From SKW197 sp049970095 (GTDB taxonomy: Archaea; Thermoplasmatota; Thermoplasmata; Lutacidiplasmatales; SKW197), in NCBI GenBank assembly GCA_049970095.1, contig JBMFNP010000019.1, positions 1-30,298 on the forward strand: a DNA stretch of 30,298 bases, written 5' to 3'. The notes below the pieces were generated by a model. It saw only the letters and a program-made list of their open reading frames with translations. It did no database searches and was not told the origin of the DNA. Below are positions 16,027-22,688 of the stretch, one piece after another. The translations under genes were made by a program, and so were the position numbers. Within the stretch, counting starts at the first letter, position 1. Each line of letters opens with the position of its first letter.

Positions 16027-16331
16027 TAAATGCCTCCAAGTTTCATTGCAAGCAAATTTTTCCTGAAGGTGGCTACCAGCTGTTTTACCTCATTCTTGCT
16101 TTTGTACTCGGTATCAATTCTTTCAATCAAGCCACCGTTTTCATCATATTTTTCCACATGTGGAATATTTTCAAAATTATCCCATCTTACTACTGGGACC
16201 CAGTTCCCATGTCTATTCTTCGCAAGATATGTGTACGCAAAGTATTTCAGCTTTCCATCTTCTGTTATCTCTACCATCACCAGTTTTTCTTCTTTGTGAA
16301 TAAAGATTGTTTGCTTTGTAATTTCCATCAT
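16026..16331 (-). CDS. TumE/DUF7718-like small protein (putative toxin)
   Basis: A 101-residue beta-rich protein. The stretch YFAYTYLAKNRHGNWVPVVRWDNFENIPHVEKY has the RWDN...PHV pattern of the small TumE/DUF7718-like partners of HVO_A0114-type regulators. Its ATG (16331) overlaps the TGA of asnS by four bases (ATGA), with a second in-frame ATG at 16328. It is followed, with a one-base overlap, by the HTH gene. Both junctions imply coupled translation in one asnS transcript. Toxicity and target are not visible in the sequence. A non-toxic regulatory partner is the alternative. Confidence 0.6.
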   Translation of the reverse strand: MMEITKQTIFIHKEEKLVMVEITEDGKLKYFAYTYLAKNRHGNWVPVVRWDNFENIPHVEKYDENGGLIERIDTEYKSKNEVKQLVATFRKNLLAMKLGGI

Positions 16332-17626
16332 GGGGTCAACCTTGCAACGGTTCTTGGAAATGGAATTGTATCTCTGATATGTTCTCTTTTTGCTACCCAG
16401 CGAACCACCCTTTCAATTCCCATTCCGAAGCCAGAGTGTGGAACTGAACCAAATTTTCTTAGGTCAAAGTACCATCTATAATTCTCAAGGTTTGCGTTCT
16501 CTCGCCTCAATCTCTCTTCCATTGACTTGATATCAGTTTCGCGTTCACTCCCGCCTATGATCTCCCCTATCCCTTCTGGTGCCAGAAGATCTGCATTTTC
16601 TACAGTTTTTGGGTTATCTGGAGAGATTTTCATGTAAAACGGTTTGATTTCCACTGGGTAGTTTGTGATAAACACGGGTTTTGTGTCCAACATGCTTAAC
16701 TCTCTCTCTTCATTTGTACCGAAATCATCCCCCCATTTGAAGTCATAGCCCCTCTCTCTGAGAATGTCCACAGCCCTTGTGTAAGGGATTCTCTGGAAAG
16801 GCGGTTCTATTACCTTCAAATCTTCAGGATTTCTGCCAAGAAACTCCAGTTCTTCCCTACAATTTTTAGCAAGAAACTGGCAGATATAACTCACAAGTTG
16901 TTCCTGAATTTCTAGATTTTCCTTCAATGTTACCCATGCAGCCTCTTCCTCAAGATGCCAGAATTCTGCGAGGTGCCTTGGCGTTCTGGACTTTTCAGCG
17001 CGGAAAGAAGGGGTGAGCGACCACACCCTCTCCAGTGAATAGATCAAAGCTTCCAGATAAAGCTGGGCACTCTGTGAGAGATAGCCAGTTCTTTCAAAAT
17101 ACTTCAATTCAAAGAGTGTGGAACCTCCCTCACACGCATTTGCGGTGAGAATTGGAGGTGTGGTTTCCACGAAACCGTTCTCAAAAAACCACTCTCTTGC
17201 GGCCCTCAAAACCATTGCCTTCACTTTCATGGTTGCAGTCATTTCCCTTGAACGGAGCCAGAGATGTCTGTTATCTAACAGAAATTCCTCGGTTTGGTCC
17301 TTGAAAATTGGAAATCTTTCTGCAAAATGTACTACATTAAACTTTTTCACTCCGATTTCTCTGCCACCTGGCGCTCTTTTGTCCTCCCTGACCGTTCCTT
17401 CTACAATCACTGAGGATTCAACAAGTGCTTTTTCCGCATTCTTGAAATCCCCATCAGGCACTTCCCCTTTCACCACTGTGCATTGCACAATACCTGTGCT
17501 GTCCCTCACCACGACAAATGCAATCCCACCACTGCTTCTGCTCCTGTAAACCCAGCCTCTGAGGGTCACATTATCCCCAGGCCTTGCATTTTTGAAAACC
17601 TCATTTATTCTCATTAGTTGTGCCAT
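16328..17626 (-). CDS. asnS: Asparaginyl-tRNA synthetase
   Basis: Class-IIb aminoacyl-tRNA synthetase charging tRNA-Asn. From the chosen ATG it is 432 aa, the usual archaeal length. An OB-fold anticodon-binding domain comes first (VTLRGWVYRSRSSGGIAFVVVRD), then the catalytic core with class-II motif 2 (FRAEKSRTPRHLAEFWHLE) and motif 3 (GFGMGIERVVRW), plus GGSERE. The frame is open for 52 more codons upstream, but a TATA box at 17652-17658 lies 26-32 bases before the ATG at 17626, so the longer form would start before transcription does. No Shine-Dalgarno is visible, consistent with a leaderless mRNA. Its stop overlaps the start of the TumE-like gene. AsnRS rather than AspRS is indicated by the overall pattern. 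Confidence 0.93.
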   Translation of the reverse strand: MAQLMRINEVFKNARPGDNVTLRGWVYRSRSSGGIAFVVVRDSTGIVQCTVVKGEVPDGDFKNAEKALVESSVIVEGTVREDKRAPGGREIGVKKFNVVHFAERFPIFKDQTEEFLLDNRHLWLRSREMTATMKVKAMVLRAAREWFFENGFVETTPPILTANACEGGSTLFELKYFERTGYLSQSAQLYLEALIYSLERVWSLTPSFRAEKSRTPRHLAEFWHLEEEAAWVTLKENLEIQEQLVSYICQFLAKNCREELEFLGRNPEDLKVIEPPFQRIPYTRAVDILRERGYDFKWGDDFGTNEERELSMLDTKPVFITNYPVEIKPFYMKISPDNPKTVENADLLAPEGIGEIIGGSERETDIKSMEERLRRENANLENYRWYFDLRKFGSVPHSGFGMGIERVVRWVAKREHIRDTIPFPRTVARLTP

Positions 17627-17651
17627 GGATAGTTGTAAAAATAAAGTGATA

Positions 17652-17658
17652 TTATATA
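17652..17658 (-). promoter_or_regulatory. TATA box of asnS
   Basis: Minus strand reads TATATAA, centred about 29 bases before the chosen asnS ATG. It implies a leaderless or nearly leaderless transcript and rejects the longer N-terminus. Confidence 0.7.
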
Positions 17659-17823
17659 GTTTCGGGTGTTGTTTTAGCATTGATGGGCCAAAAAGAAAAC
17701 CAGAATTGAGGATTTTAAAAGGGACTAAGTTTCGTCTGAAGTCTATCCTATTTTCAACTAAGTCTGTGGTCGGGTTCCGCAAACTTCAAATATACCTGCC
17801 TCCATATATTATAAGCGGTGGAA
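17659..17823. other. Non-coding stretch upstream of asnS
   Basis: Part of the 311-bp gap between asnS and nop10. Apart from the asnS promoter at its left edge and a short plus-strand frame beginning at 17824, I see no conserved gene, tRNA or strong hairpin. A TATATTATAA-like stretch at 17805-17815 precedes the small frame. Confidence 0.5.
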
Positions 17824-17931
17824 ATGATGGTGGTAAAATTCATTGATGTAAACCAGGATCCACTACCAAGGAAAATTGAAAACCCTGAGATGATGAGATA
17901 TACACCGAAAATCATCATTGTCTGCAAATAA
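17824..17931 (+). CDS. Possible 35-aa small protein
   Basis: A plus-strand frame MMVVKFIDVNQDPLPRKIEN... ending in IIIVCK, 35 residues. A GGTGG at 17818-17822 sits almost against the ATG and could favour the second ATG at 17827. It matches nothing I know. It may be a real microprotein or the beginning of a gene that was lost; it stops 6 bp before the convergent nop10 stop. Evidence is only the frame and the ribosome-site-like sequence. Confidence 0.25.
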   Translation: MMVVKFIDVNQDPLPRKIENPEMMRYTPKIIIVCK

Positions 17932-17937
17932 ACTTAT

Positions 17938-18105
17938 TTACTTCTGCTCATCAATTTTTTTCAGCGCTCTCCTGTACTTTCCGAATCTATCTTCAGGTGA
18001 GAATCTGAAGGGATGCGGGGAACAAGTAGGTGCGCTACATCTGGGACAGAGAGCTTTCAAGGTATATTCTCCGCAATTCTTACACTTTTTTATATGTGCG
18101 TGCAT
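17938..18105 (-). CDS. nop10: H/ACA RNP protein Nop10
   Basis: Small RNA-binding protein of the H/ACA pseudouridylation complex with Cbf5, L7Ae and Gar1, guiding rRNA modification. It is 55 aa, typical. A four-cysteine zinc ribbon (C8, C11, C20, C23) in KKCKNCGEYT and LCPRCSAP is followed by the HPFRFSPEDRFGKYRR segment that is nearly invariant in archaeal Nop10. Its ATG overlaps the aif2a stop by one base (TGATG), so the two are translationally coupled. Identification is secure. Confidence 0.95.
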   Translation of the reverse strand: MHAHIKKCKNCGEYTLKALCPRCSAPTCSPHPFRFSPEDRFGKYRRALKKIDEQK

Positions 18106-18890
18106 CAATCATCCCTTCTCTTGAACTCTCCTACACCGCCAGATTCCTTAATTACAGCAAGACAGCTCTTTACGCCTTTTTCCATGATTTTTTCAGCGGT
18201 TTTGAAATCCTTGGCTTTGACAATTACCAGATATCTGGGTGCTCCAAGATACTGCACACTGATGCTCTCAGGGTCTGTTTCAACCATTGCTTTGAGTGCT
18301 TTTTTGATATGCTCAATTCCATCGCTGCCTCCATGTTTCAGTTCAATTATGCCATCAATTTCAGCAGAACTAGGGATGATATTTTCCTTCGCAACTTTTG
18401 CGAACACTTCAACCCATTCACCATCAAAGCCCGCACTTTTCAATGCTTTCTTCTTTCTCACAACCTCTTCCATTGCTGGGTAAATCCCACCATACTTTTC
18501 AATCAATTTTTTTCCAAACTGTTTCATTGCTTCATCCACACTCATGTTTAACTTTTGGGCAACAATCTCAAAGAGTTTGAGCCCCCTCTTTTCATTGCGC
18601 CATTGCTTTATCTTCTCCCTTTTCTCATGTTCTGTCACATACTTCAGAGAGAGGTCAATCATTTTTTTATTCCGATCCACTCTTATTACTTTAGCCACTA
18701 CCTTCTGGTCTTCCCTCACAAAATCCCTTATAAATTTCACCCACCCAGTTGAAACTTCCTGGATTGGTATGTATCCCTGGAGCCCACCATATTCATCAAG
18801 AGCAACATATGCTCCATGATTCTCCACTTTAATGACGGTGGCAACCACCAGTTCCCCATCTTCTGGAAATAGATCCTCATCCTCTTCCAT
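18105..18890 (-). CDS. eif2a: Translation initiation factor aIF2, alpha subunit
   Basis: Alpha subunit of the aIF2 heterotrimer that delivers initiator Met-tRNA to the small ribosomal subunit. It is 261 aa, normal. An S1-type OB fold covers about 12-83 (GELVVATVIKVENHGAYVALDEYGG...KMIDLSLKYV), followed by a helical domain and a C-terminal alpha-beta domain (PESISVQYLGAPRYLVIVKAKDFKTAEKIM) that contacts the gamma subunit. The region equivalent to the eukaryotic phosphorylated loop reads EVSTGWVKFIRDFV. A Shine-Dalgarno AAGGAG lies 8 bases upstream of the ATG. It follows rps27e by 12 bp and overlaps nop10, the standard archaeal operon order. Confidence 0.96.
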   Translation of the reverse strand: MEEDEDLFPEDGELVVATVIKVENHGAYVALDEYGGLQGYIPIQEVSTGWVKFIRDFVREDQKVVAKVIRVDRNKKMIDLSLKYVTEHEKREKIKQWRNEKRGLKLFEIVAQKLNMSVDEAMKQFGKKLIEKYGGIYPAMEEVVRKKKALKSAGFDGEWVEVFAKVAKENIIPSSAEIDGIIELKHGGSDGIEHIKKALKAMVETDPESISVQYLGAPRYLVIVKAKDFKTAEKIMEKGVKSCLAVIKESGGVGEFKRRDD

Positions 18891-18902
18891 ATTTCTTTCT
18901 CC

Positions 18903-19085
18903 TTAACCGAGGATTTCCACAATTTCGCCACGAATTTCTGCTTTTCCACCTGCTGGCTTTGCAATTGTAGAGCCGCAGACCTCACATTTGACAAGTGTAG
19001 ATGCATGAAGAAAAACAACCTGCTCGTTGCTGCAATCCTTACACTTTACCTTTGCAAACTTTCCCTTCTTTTGGGGTGCGGGCAT
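18903..19085 (-). CDS. rps27e: Ribosomal protein S27e
   Basis: Small-subunit zinc-ribbon protein with zinc ligands C15, C18, C34 and C37 (CKDC...CEVC), 60 aa from the chosen ATG. A longer frame starts ten codons earlier inside rpl44e, but MPAPQKKGKF is the family-like start and is preceded by AAGGAG. It lies 4 bp downstream of rpl44e and 12 bp upstream of aif2a. Confidence 0.95.
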   Translation of the reverse strand: MPAPQKKGKFAKVKCKDCSNEQVVFLHASTLVKCEVCGSTIAKPAGGKAEIRGEIVEILG

Positions 19086-19089
19086 CCTA

Positions 19090-19377
19090 TCACTTCTCCT
19101 TCTCAACCAATTCAAATTTCTTCGCCCTTATTCCTGGCTTCTGATGTGCTTTCTTGCATTTTTTGCATACATATCTTAAAGCGGTGCGTTTTGTAGGCTT
19201 CTCTCTGCCTTCTGGCTTTGGTCTCGGAAAACCTCCATAACCACGCGTAGCTCTTCTAAATCTTCGCTGTCCCCATCTTAATTCGCTTCTGTTTCTTTTC
19301 TTTACTTTTTCTACATCATGTTCTGTGTGGGTTTTACAATATGGACAGTAGGTCTTTATGCTTCTTGGTAATTTCAT
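19090..19377 (-). CDS. rpl44e: Ribosomal protein L44e
   Basis: Large-subunit zinc-binding protein near the E site, 95 aa. It opens with the family signature MKLPRSIKTYCPYCKTHTEH; zinc ligands are C11, C14, C71 and C74. The highly basic middle (RWGQRRFRRATRGYGG) is typical. A GTG three codons upstream lies in the GGTGA Shine-Dalgarno, so the ATG at 19377 is used. A TATA box at 19413-19420 makes it the first gene of the rpl44e-rps27e-aif2a-nop10 operon. Confidence 0.96.
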   Translation of the reverse strand: MKLPRSIKTYCPYCKTHTEHDVEKVKKRNRSELRWGQRRFRRATRGYGGFPRPKPEGREKPTKRTALRYVCKKCKKAHQKPGIRAKKFELVEKEK

Positions 19378-19412
19378 TCCATTCACCTTTTCAATTCACA
19401 AAATGCAGGAAA

Positions 19413-19420
19413 TATATAAA
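19413..19420 (-). promoter_or_regulatory. TATA box of the rpl44e operon
   Basis: Minus strand TTTATATA, 36-43 bases before the rpl44e ATG, giving a leader of about 12-18 nt that includes the GGTGA ribosome site. Confidence 0.75.
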
Positions 19421-19482
19421 ATATGCTCCTGCCTGAAGCAGTCAAGGGTAGGAATTGGGCATTTATTTATGGCCCAGAGATA

Positions 19483-19511
19483 CCACCCCCACACCCCCAA
19501 CCCCAACCCCC
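19483..19511 (-). other. G-quadruplex-forming tract between divergent promoters
   Basis: The plus strand has four runs of four or five C (19486-19490, 19494-19498, 19501-19504, 19507-19511) separated by one to three bases, so the minus strand has four G-runs of 4-5 with short loops. This is a strong G4 motif and looks telomere-like. It ends about 7 bases upstream of the MEMO1 TATA box. Confidence 0.75.
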
Positions 19512-19517
19512 AATATA

Positions 19518-19525
19518 TTTATATA
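19518..19525 (+). promoter_or_regulatory. TATA box of the MEMO1 gene
   Basis: TTTATATA with the ATG only 22 bases beyond its end, so transcription should begin at or within a few bases of the start codon: a leaderless mRNA. Confidence 0.75.
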
Positions 19526-19546
19526 TTGCAAGGACATTTTACAAGC

Positions 19547-20386
19547 ATGAGTTTAAGAGAACCTGCAGTTGCTGGGAGTTTTTACCCGCGAAATGCACCC
19601 AGTTTGCGAAAGATGATTGAAGAAAGTTGTTTTTTGCATCCACTTGGCTACGGAAAAATTCCTGCACTTAGCATGCGGAAGAAAAGGAAAATAAAAGGGC
19701 TTGTAGCACCCCACGCAGGTTATATGTACTCAGGACCCATCGCCTCTCACGCCTATGGTGCGCTTGCTGAAGATGGTTTTCCAGAAACATTCATAATTCT
19801 GGGAGTGAACCACCATGGGTTCGGAGAAGATGTCGCCATCAGTACCCAGGATTTCCAGACACCTTTAGGAGTTGCAGAAATAGACAGTGAGATTGCAGAG
19901 AAACTGATCTCACTAGGGATTCCTGATGATAAAAATGCACACGAGGCAGAGCATTCAATAGAAGTGCATCTCCCATTTCTCCAGTATTTCAAACCTGATA
20001 TCAAATTTGTTCCCATAGCCATGTATCGCATGGATATTCCAACTGCAAAAAACACAGCGGAGGTGCTTCGGAAAGCAATTGATTCCTCTGGCAAAGATGT
20101 TGTGGTAATCGCTTCAACTGACTTTTCGCACTATGTGCCAAAGGAGTGGGCATATAAGTATGATGCACTTGCAATTGAAAAAATAGTGAACTGTGAGCCA
20201 GATGCCCTGTACACCACAATTAAAAAGTACGGGATTTCAATGTGTGGCTATGGCCCTGTGATGACAATGCTTTACACCCTTTCCCTGAAAGGAAAACTAT
20301 ACAAGTATGCAACCTCGGGAGATGTGGAGGAGATGTTTGAGGTTGTGGGATATGCTGCCATAGGATTTGAAAAGAACGCTCAGTAA
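19547..20386 (+). CDS. MEMO1 family protein
   Basis: MEMO1-like protein, a widespread archaeal family with the fold of extradiol dioxygenases; the biological role in archaea is unsettled. It is 279 aa from the chosen ATG. The N-terminal signature REPAVAGSFYPRNAPSL is clear. Candidate metal or active-site residues are H56 in APHAGYMYSGP, H89/H90 in GVNHHGFG, and C233 in SMCGYGPV, matching the His/His/Cys set of human MEMO1. STDFSHYVP (190-198) is also conserved. The frame is open far upstream, but the TATA position and the family start fix the ATG at 19547. It is a single plus-strand gene, convergent with coaD; the stops are 3 bp apart. Confidence 0.93.
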   Translation: MSLREPAVAGSFYPRNAPSLRKMIEESCFLHPLGYGKIPALSMRKKRKIKGLVAPHAGYMYSGPIASHAYGALAEDGFPETFIILGVNHHGFGEDVAISTQDFQTPLGVAEIDSEIAEKLISLGIPDDKNAHEAEHSIEVHLPFLQYFKPDIKFVPIAMYRMDIPTAKNTAEVLRKAIDSSGKDVVVIASTDFSHYVPKEWAYKYDALAIEKIVNCEPDALYTTIKKYGISMCGYGPVMTMLYTLSLKGKLYKYATSGDVEEMFEVVGYAAIGFEKNAQ

Positions 20387-20389
20387 AAT

Positions 20390-21352
20390 CTATCCTTCCC
20401 AGCCGTGCAATCTCGGCACAAATGCCATAAGCACTGCTTGCTGGGTGAGGTGCACACGGTCAATGTGCCCCCTGGACAGAACCCCGATTGCACCAATGCT
20501 CTGCCCAATTTTCTTAACTCCATAAAGTTCTTCCATCGCTTCCTCAATGTTTTTTCCTTTCTTTACAATCTCAATCACTTCAGGTGGATAGCAAAATCCT
20601 GGGCCATGGCCAAGCGTAACTCTGCCATACTTATCCACAATTGCACAGTACTGCACATCATAATATTTTTTCATGCGCCTATTGTAAAATAACCCCGCCT
20701 CAATTCCTATTCCATAGTCGCTCTCCTGAATTGCATTCATGGCACGGTTCACTGCACCTTTTATTGTTTCTGTTTCAAAAGGTTGATCTGGCACACCTGA
20801 TTCTACATTTTTGTAGAACAACTGAATTTCCAGCCCTGAAAAAAGTTTCGCAAGCACCTGCTTTGTAGCCTCTATTTTTACAGGGTTAGTGCTGCCTATG
20901 TTTACAACAAGAGGTTTCAATCTTTTTCCAAGACGGTTTATCTCTCCATTCCTGATTCTTGTGGAGGATACAGGGAAAAGGTCCTCTGCCAGCACCCGCT
21001 TTACAACCACAATTTTCAATTTTTTTAGTCCTTTTTGCATTCGCATCCTGTTGATTTCACGTGCCCTTGAAAGTGTTTCAGAGGAGACAACAAGAATATC
21101 CAGCCCTTTTTCAAGGGTGATGCCGTAAGGATCCTCCAGGGGAATTATCTCAAACTCCTTTTTGAACTGACTTACAAATTCACTCACTCCTTTTTTTCGT
21201 TCTTCAAAAGGACGGATCTGTCCTTTCAGGCTTGCAAATGCATCTGTAGTTATACCAATCAAAACCCTCTCTGCCACCTCAAATGCTTTTTGAAGGAGGG
21301 CTTCATGTCCTTTATGAAATATGTCAAAAGTGCCACCCACACCAGCAATCAT
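20390..21352 (-). CDS. coaD: Fused phosphopantetheine adenylyltransferase / NTP phosphatase (YjjX-like)
   Basis: A 320-residue two-domain protein. The N-terminal ~145 residues are a nucleotidyltransferase of the archaeal CoaD type, with GGTFDIFHKGH (6-16) and a late SSTRIRNGEI (the ISSTRIR site), transferring adenylate to 4'-phosphopantetheine in CoA synthesis. From about residue 148 (VNIGSTNPVKIEATKQVL) the second domain is an inosine/xanthosine triphosphatase of the DUF84/YjjX family that removes non-canonical purine nucleotides, with GIEAGLF and a C-terminal LTQQAVLMAF helix. Such fusions are known in some archaea. Its ATG overlaps the stop of the zinc-ribbon gene (ATGA). Both domain calls are firm; why they are joined is not known from the sequence. 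Confidence 0.92.
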   Translation of the reverse strand: MIAGVGGTFDIFHKGHEALLQKAFEVAERVLIGITTDAFASLKGQIRPFEERKKGVSEFVSQFKKEFEIIPLEDPYGITLEKGLDILVVSSETLSRAREINRMRMQKGLKKLKIVVVKRVLAEDLFPVSSTRIRNGEINRLGKRLKPLVVNIGSTNPVKIEATKQVLAKLFSGLEIQLFYKNVESGVPDQPFETETIKGAVNRAMNAIQESDYGIGIEAGLFYNRRMKKYYDVQYCAIVDKYGRVTLGHGPGFCYPPEVIEIVKKGKNIEEAMEELYGVKKIGQSIGAIGVLSRGHIDRVHLTQQAVLMAFVPRLHGWEG

Positions 21353-21543
21353 TTCAATCCCGTGAGCTGAATCAGAAGTATGAGAAAGAAGATTCCAGCA
21401 GCTGCATAAAGAATGTAAACGAGAATTTTTTTCTTGCTCAGGCGAGCCTCAAGTTCCTTTTCACATTTTTTGCTGCACACCTTCTTGTCTGTGGGAATTA
21501 CCCTCTCACAGATTACACAGTGGCGGTGGTCCTCCACATCCAT
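21349..21543 (-). CDS. DUF2116-like zinc-ribbon protein with C-terminal membrane helix
   Basis: A 64-residue tail-anchored protein. HCVICERVIPTDKKVCSKKCEKEL gives a short zinc ribbon (C9, C12, C23, C27), followed by a basic linker and one hydrophobic helix (ILVYILYAAAGIFFLILLIQL, about 40-60). It fits the DUF2116 archaeal family, of unknown function. It starts 1 bp after the pepQ stop with a GAGGTGA Shine-Dalgarno inside pepQ, and ends overlapping coaD by four bases, so pepQ-DUF2116-coaD should be co-translated. Confidence 0.82.
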   Translation of the reverse strand: MDVEDHRHCVICERVIPTDKKVCSKKCEKELEARLSKKKILVYILYAAAGIFFLILLIQLTGLK

Positions 21544-21544
21544 C

Positions 21545-22645
21545 TTATTTCACCTCAATCTCCCTGAATTCTCTTTCCGCATCCGTTAATACCTTGCAAC
21601 CATCCTTTGTAACAAGAATGTCATCTTCAATTCTGACGCCCCCAATTCCCGGTATATATATTCCTGGCTCAACTGTAAGTACCATGTTTTCTTCAAGCAC
21701 AATGTCCTGGCTTGGACTCATACCGCCAGGATCGTGCACAGTGAGCCCGAGTCCATGCCCGAGACCATGGGTGAATCTACCTTTATATTTGGATTTATTG
21801 ATGATTTTCTCTGCTGCTTTGTGGCATTCTTTACCTTTTTTACCAGAACTTATGAAATCAATGGCTGCATCATGGGCTGCAAGTACAGTTTCATAGATGG
21901 CTTTCTGTTCCTTTGTGGCTTTTCCTGCAACAAATGTTCTGGTGATGTCTGAGCAGTATTTCATGTATTTCGCACCAAAATCAAAGAGTACAAAATCACC
22001 TTTTTTGAGAGTACTGGTGCAAGCGGTATAATGGGGTTCTGCAGAGTTTTTTCCAAATGCCGCAATGGTCTCAAATGCTGGTGCAGATGCACCATATCTT
22101 GCCATCAGATAGTTTATTTCTGCCACTGCCTCGCTTTCCCTCATTCTGCTCTGGAGGATCTCAGGAATTTCATCAGCAACTTTTGATGCAATTGCACATG
22201 CCCTAGCAATTCTTTCAATTTCTTCACTTCCCTTTATCATTCTTGCCTTTCTCAGCGCATCTGAAACATCTATTATTTCTGATTTTTTTGCAGACTTCAG
22301 TGTGTCTTCATAGGCAGCATGTGTGAGATTTTCAAAATTCATTCCTATCTTTTTGATTCCAGAAAGCTTCTTTTTGAGAATTTTACTTCGTTCTTCCTTT
22401 GTTTTGAAAATAGTGAGCGGCATATTTGCATGCTTTGCAGTTTCTTCTTCAAGAGGTGTTGTGAGAATTTCTATTGAGTAGTCATCCCATATTAAGCAGA
22501 TTGAACCCTCAAACAGCCCATAAGATAAATCAGTCACATAGAAGAAGTTTGGGTCAATATTCGGTTCCGTGGCATTTCTGAGCACAATTACTTCTGGCTT
22601 CTCTTTCAGGTGCTCGAAGATTTTCCTGATTCTTTCTTTCTGCAT
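21545..22645 (-). CDS. pepQ: Xaa-Pro dipeptidase (M24 family)
   Basis: Cytosolic metallopeptidase of the M24 pita-bread fold, cleaving dipeptides with C-terminal proline. From the chosen ATG it is 366 aa, typical for archaeal prolidases. A creatinase-like N-terminal domain (to ~125) is followed by the catalytic domain, with the five metal ligands D222 and D233 (LFDFGAKYMKYCSDITRTF), H297 (HGLGHGLGL), E326 (LTVEPGIY) and E340 (GVRIEDD). A GTG three codons upstream is possible, but the ATG is favoured. Prolidase rather than X-Pro aminopeptidase or methionine aminopeptidase is indicated by length and by the N-terminal domain. It lies 43 bp downstream of the STAND gene. Confidence 0.93.
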   Translation of the reverse strand: MQKERIRKIFEHLKEKPEVIVLRNATEPNIDPNFFYVTDLSYGLFEGSICLIWDDYSIEILTTPLEEETAKHANMPLTIFKTKEERSKILKKKLSGIKKIGMNFENLTHAAYEDTLKSAKKSEIIDVSDALRKARMIKGSEEIERIARACAIASKVADEIPEILQSRMRESEAVAEINYLMARYGASAPAFETIAAFGKNSAEPHYTACTSTLKKGDFVLFDFGAKYMKYCSDITRTFVAGKATKEQKAIYETVLAAHDAAIDFISSGKKGKECHKAAEKIINKSKYKGRFTHGLGHGLGLTVHDPGGMSPSQDIVLEENMVLTVEPGIYIPGIGGVRIEDDILVTKDGCKVLTDAEREFREIEVK

Positions 22646-22688
22646 TACAATCACACAAAGGTAGAAAGGATCGTGAGATAAAAATCTT

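Noticed and set aside
17627..17782. 52-codon N-terminal extension of AsnRS
   Set aside because: The TATA box lies within it, so transcription would start after the longer start codon; the extension has no family similarity.
19483..19511. C-rich tract as telomere or CRISPR leader
   Set aside because: It is a short interstitial tract with no repeat-spacer structure and lies between two ordinary promoters.
19358..19546. Long N-terminal extension of the MEMO1 protein
   Set aside because: It covers both divergent promoters and the C-rich tract, and the family begins at the MSLREPAVAGSFYP segment.
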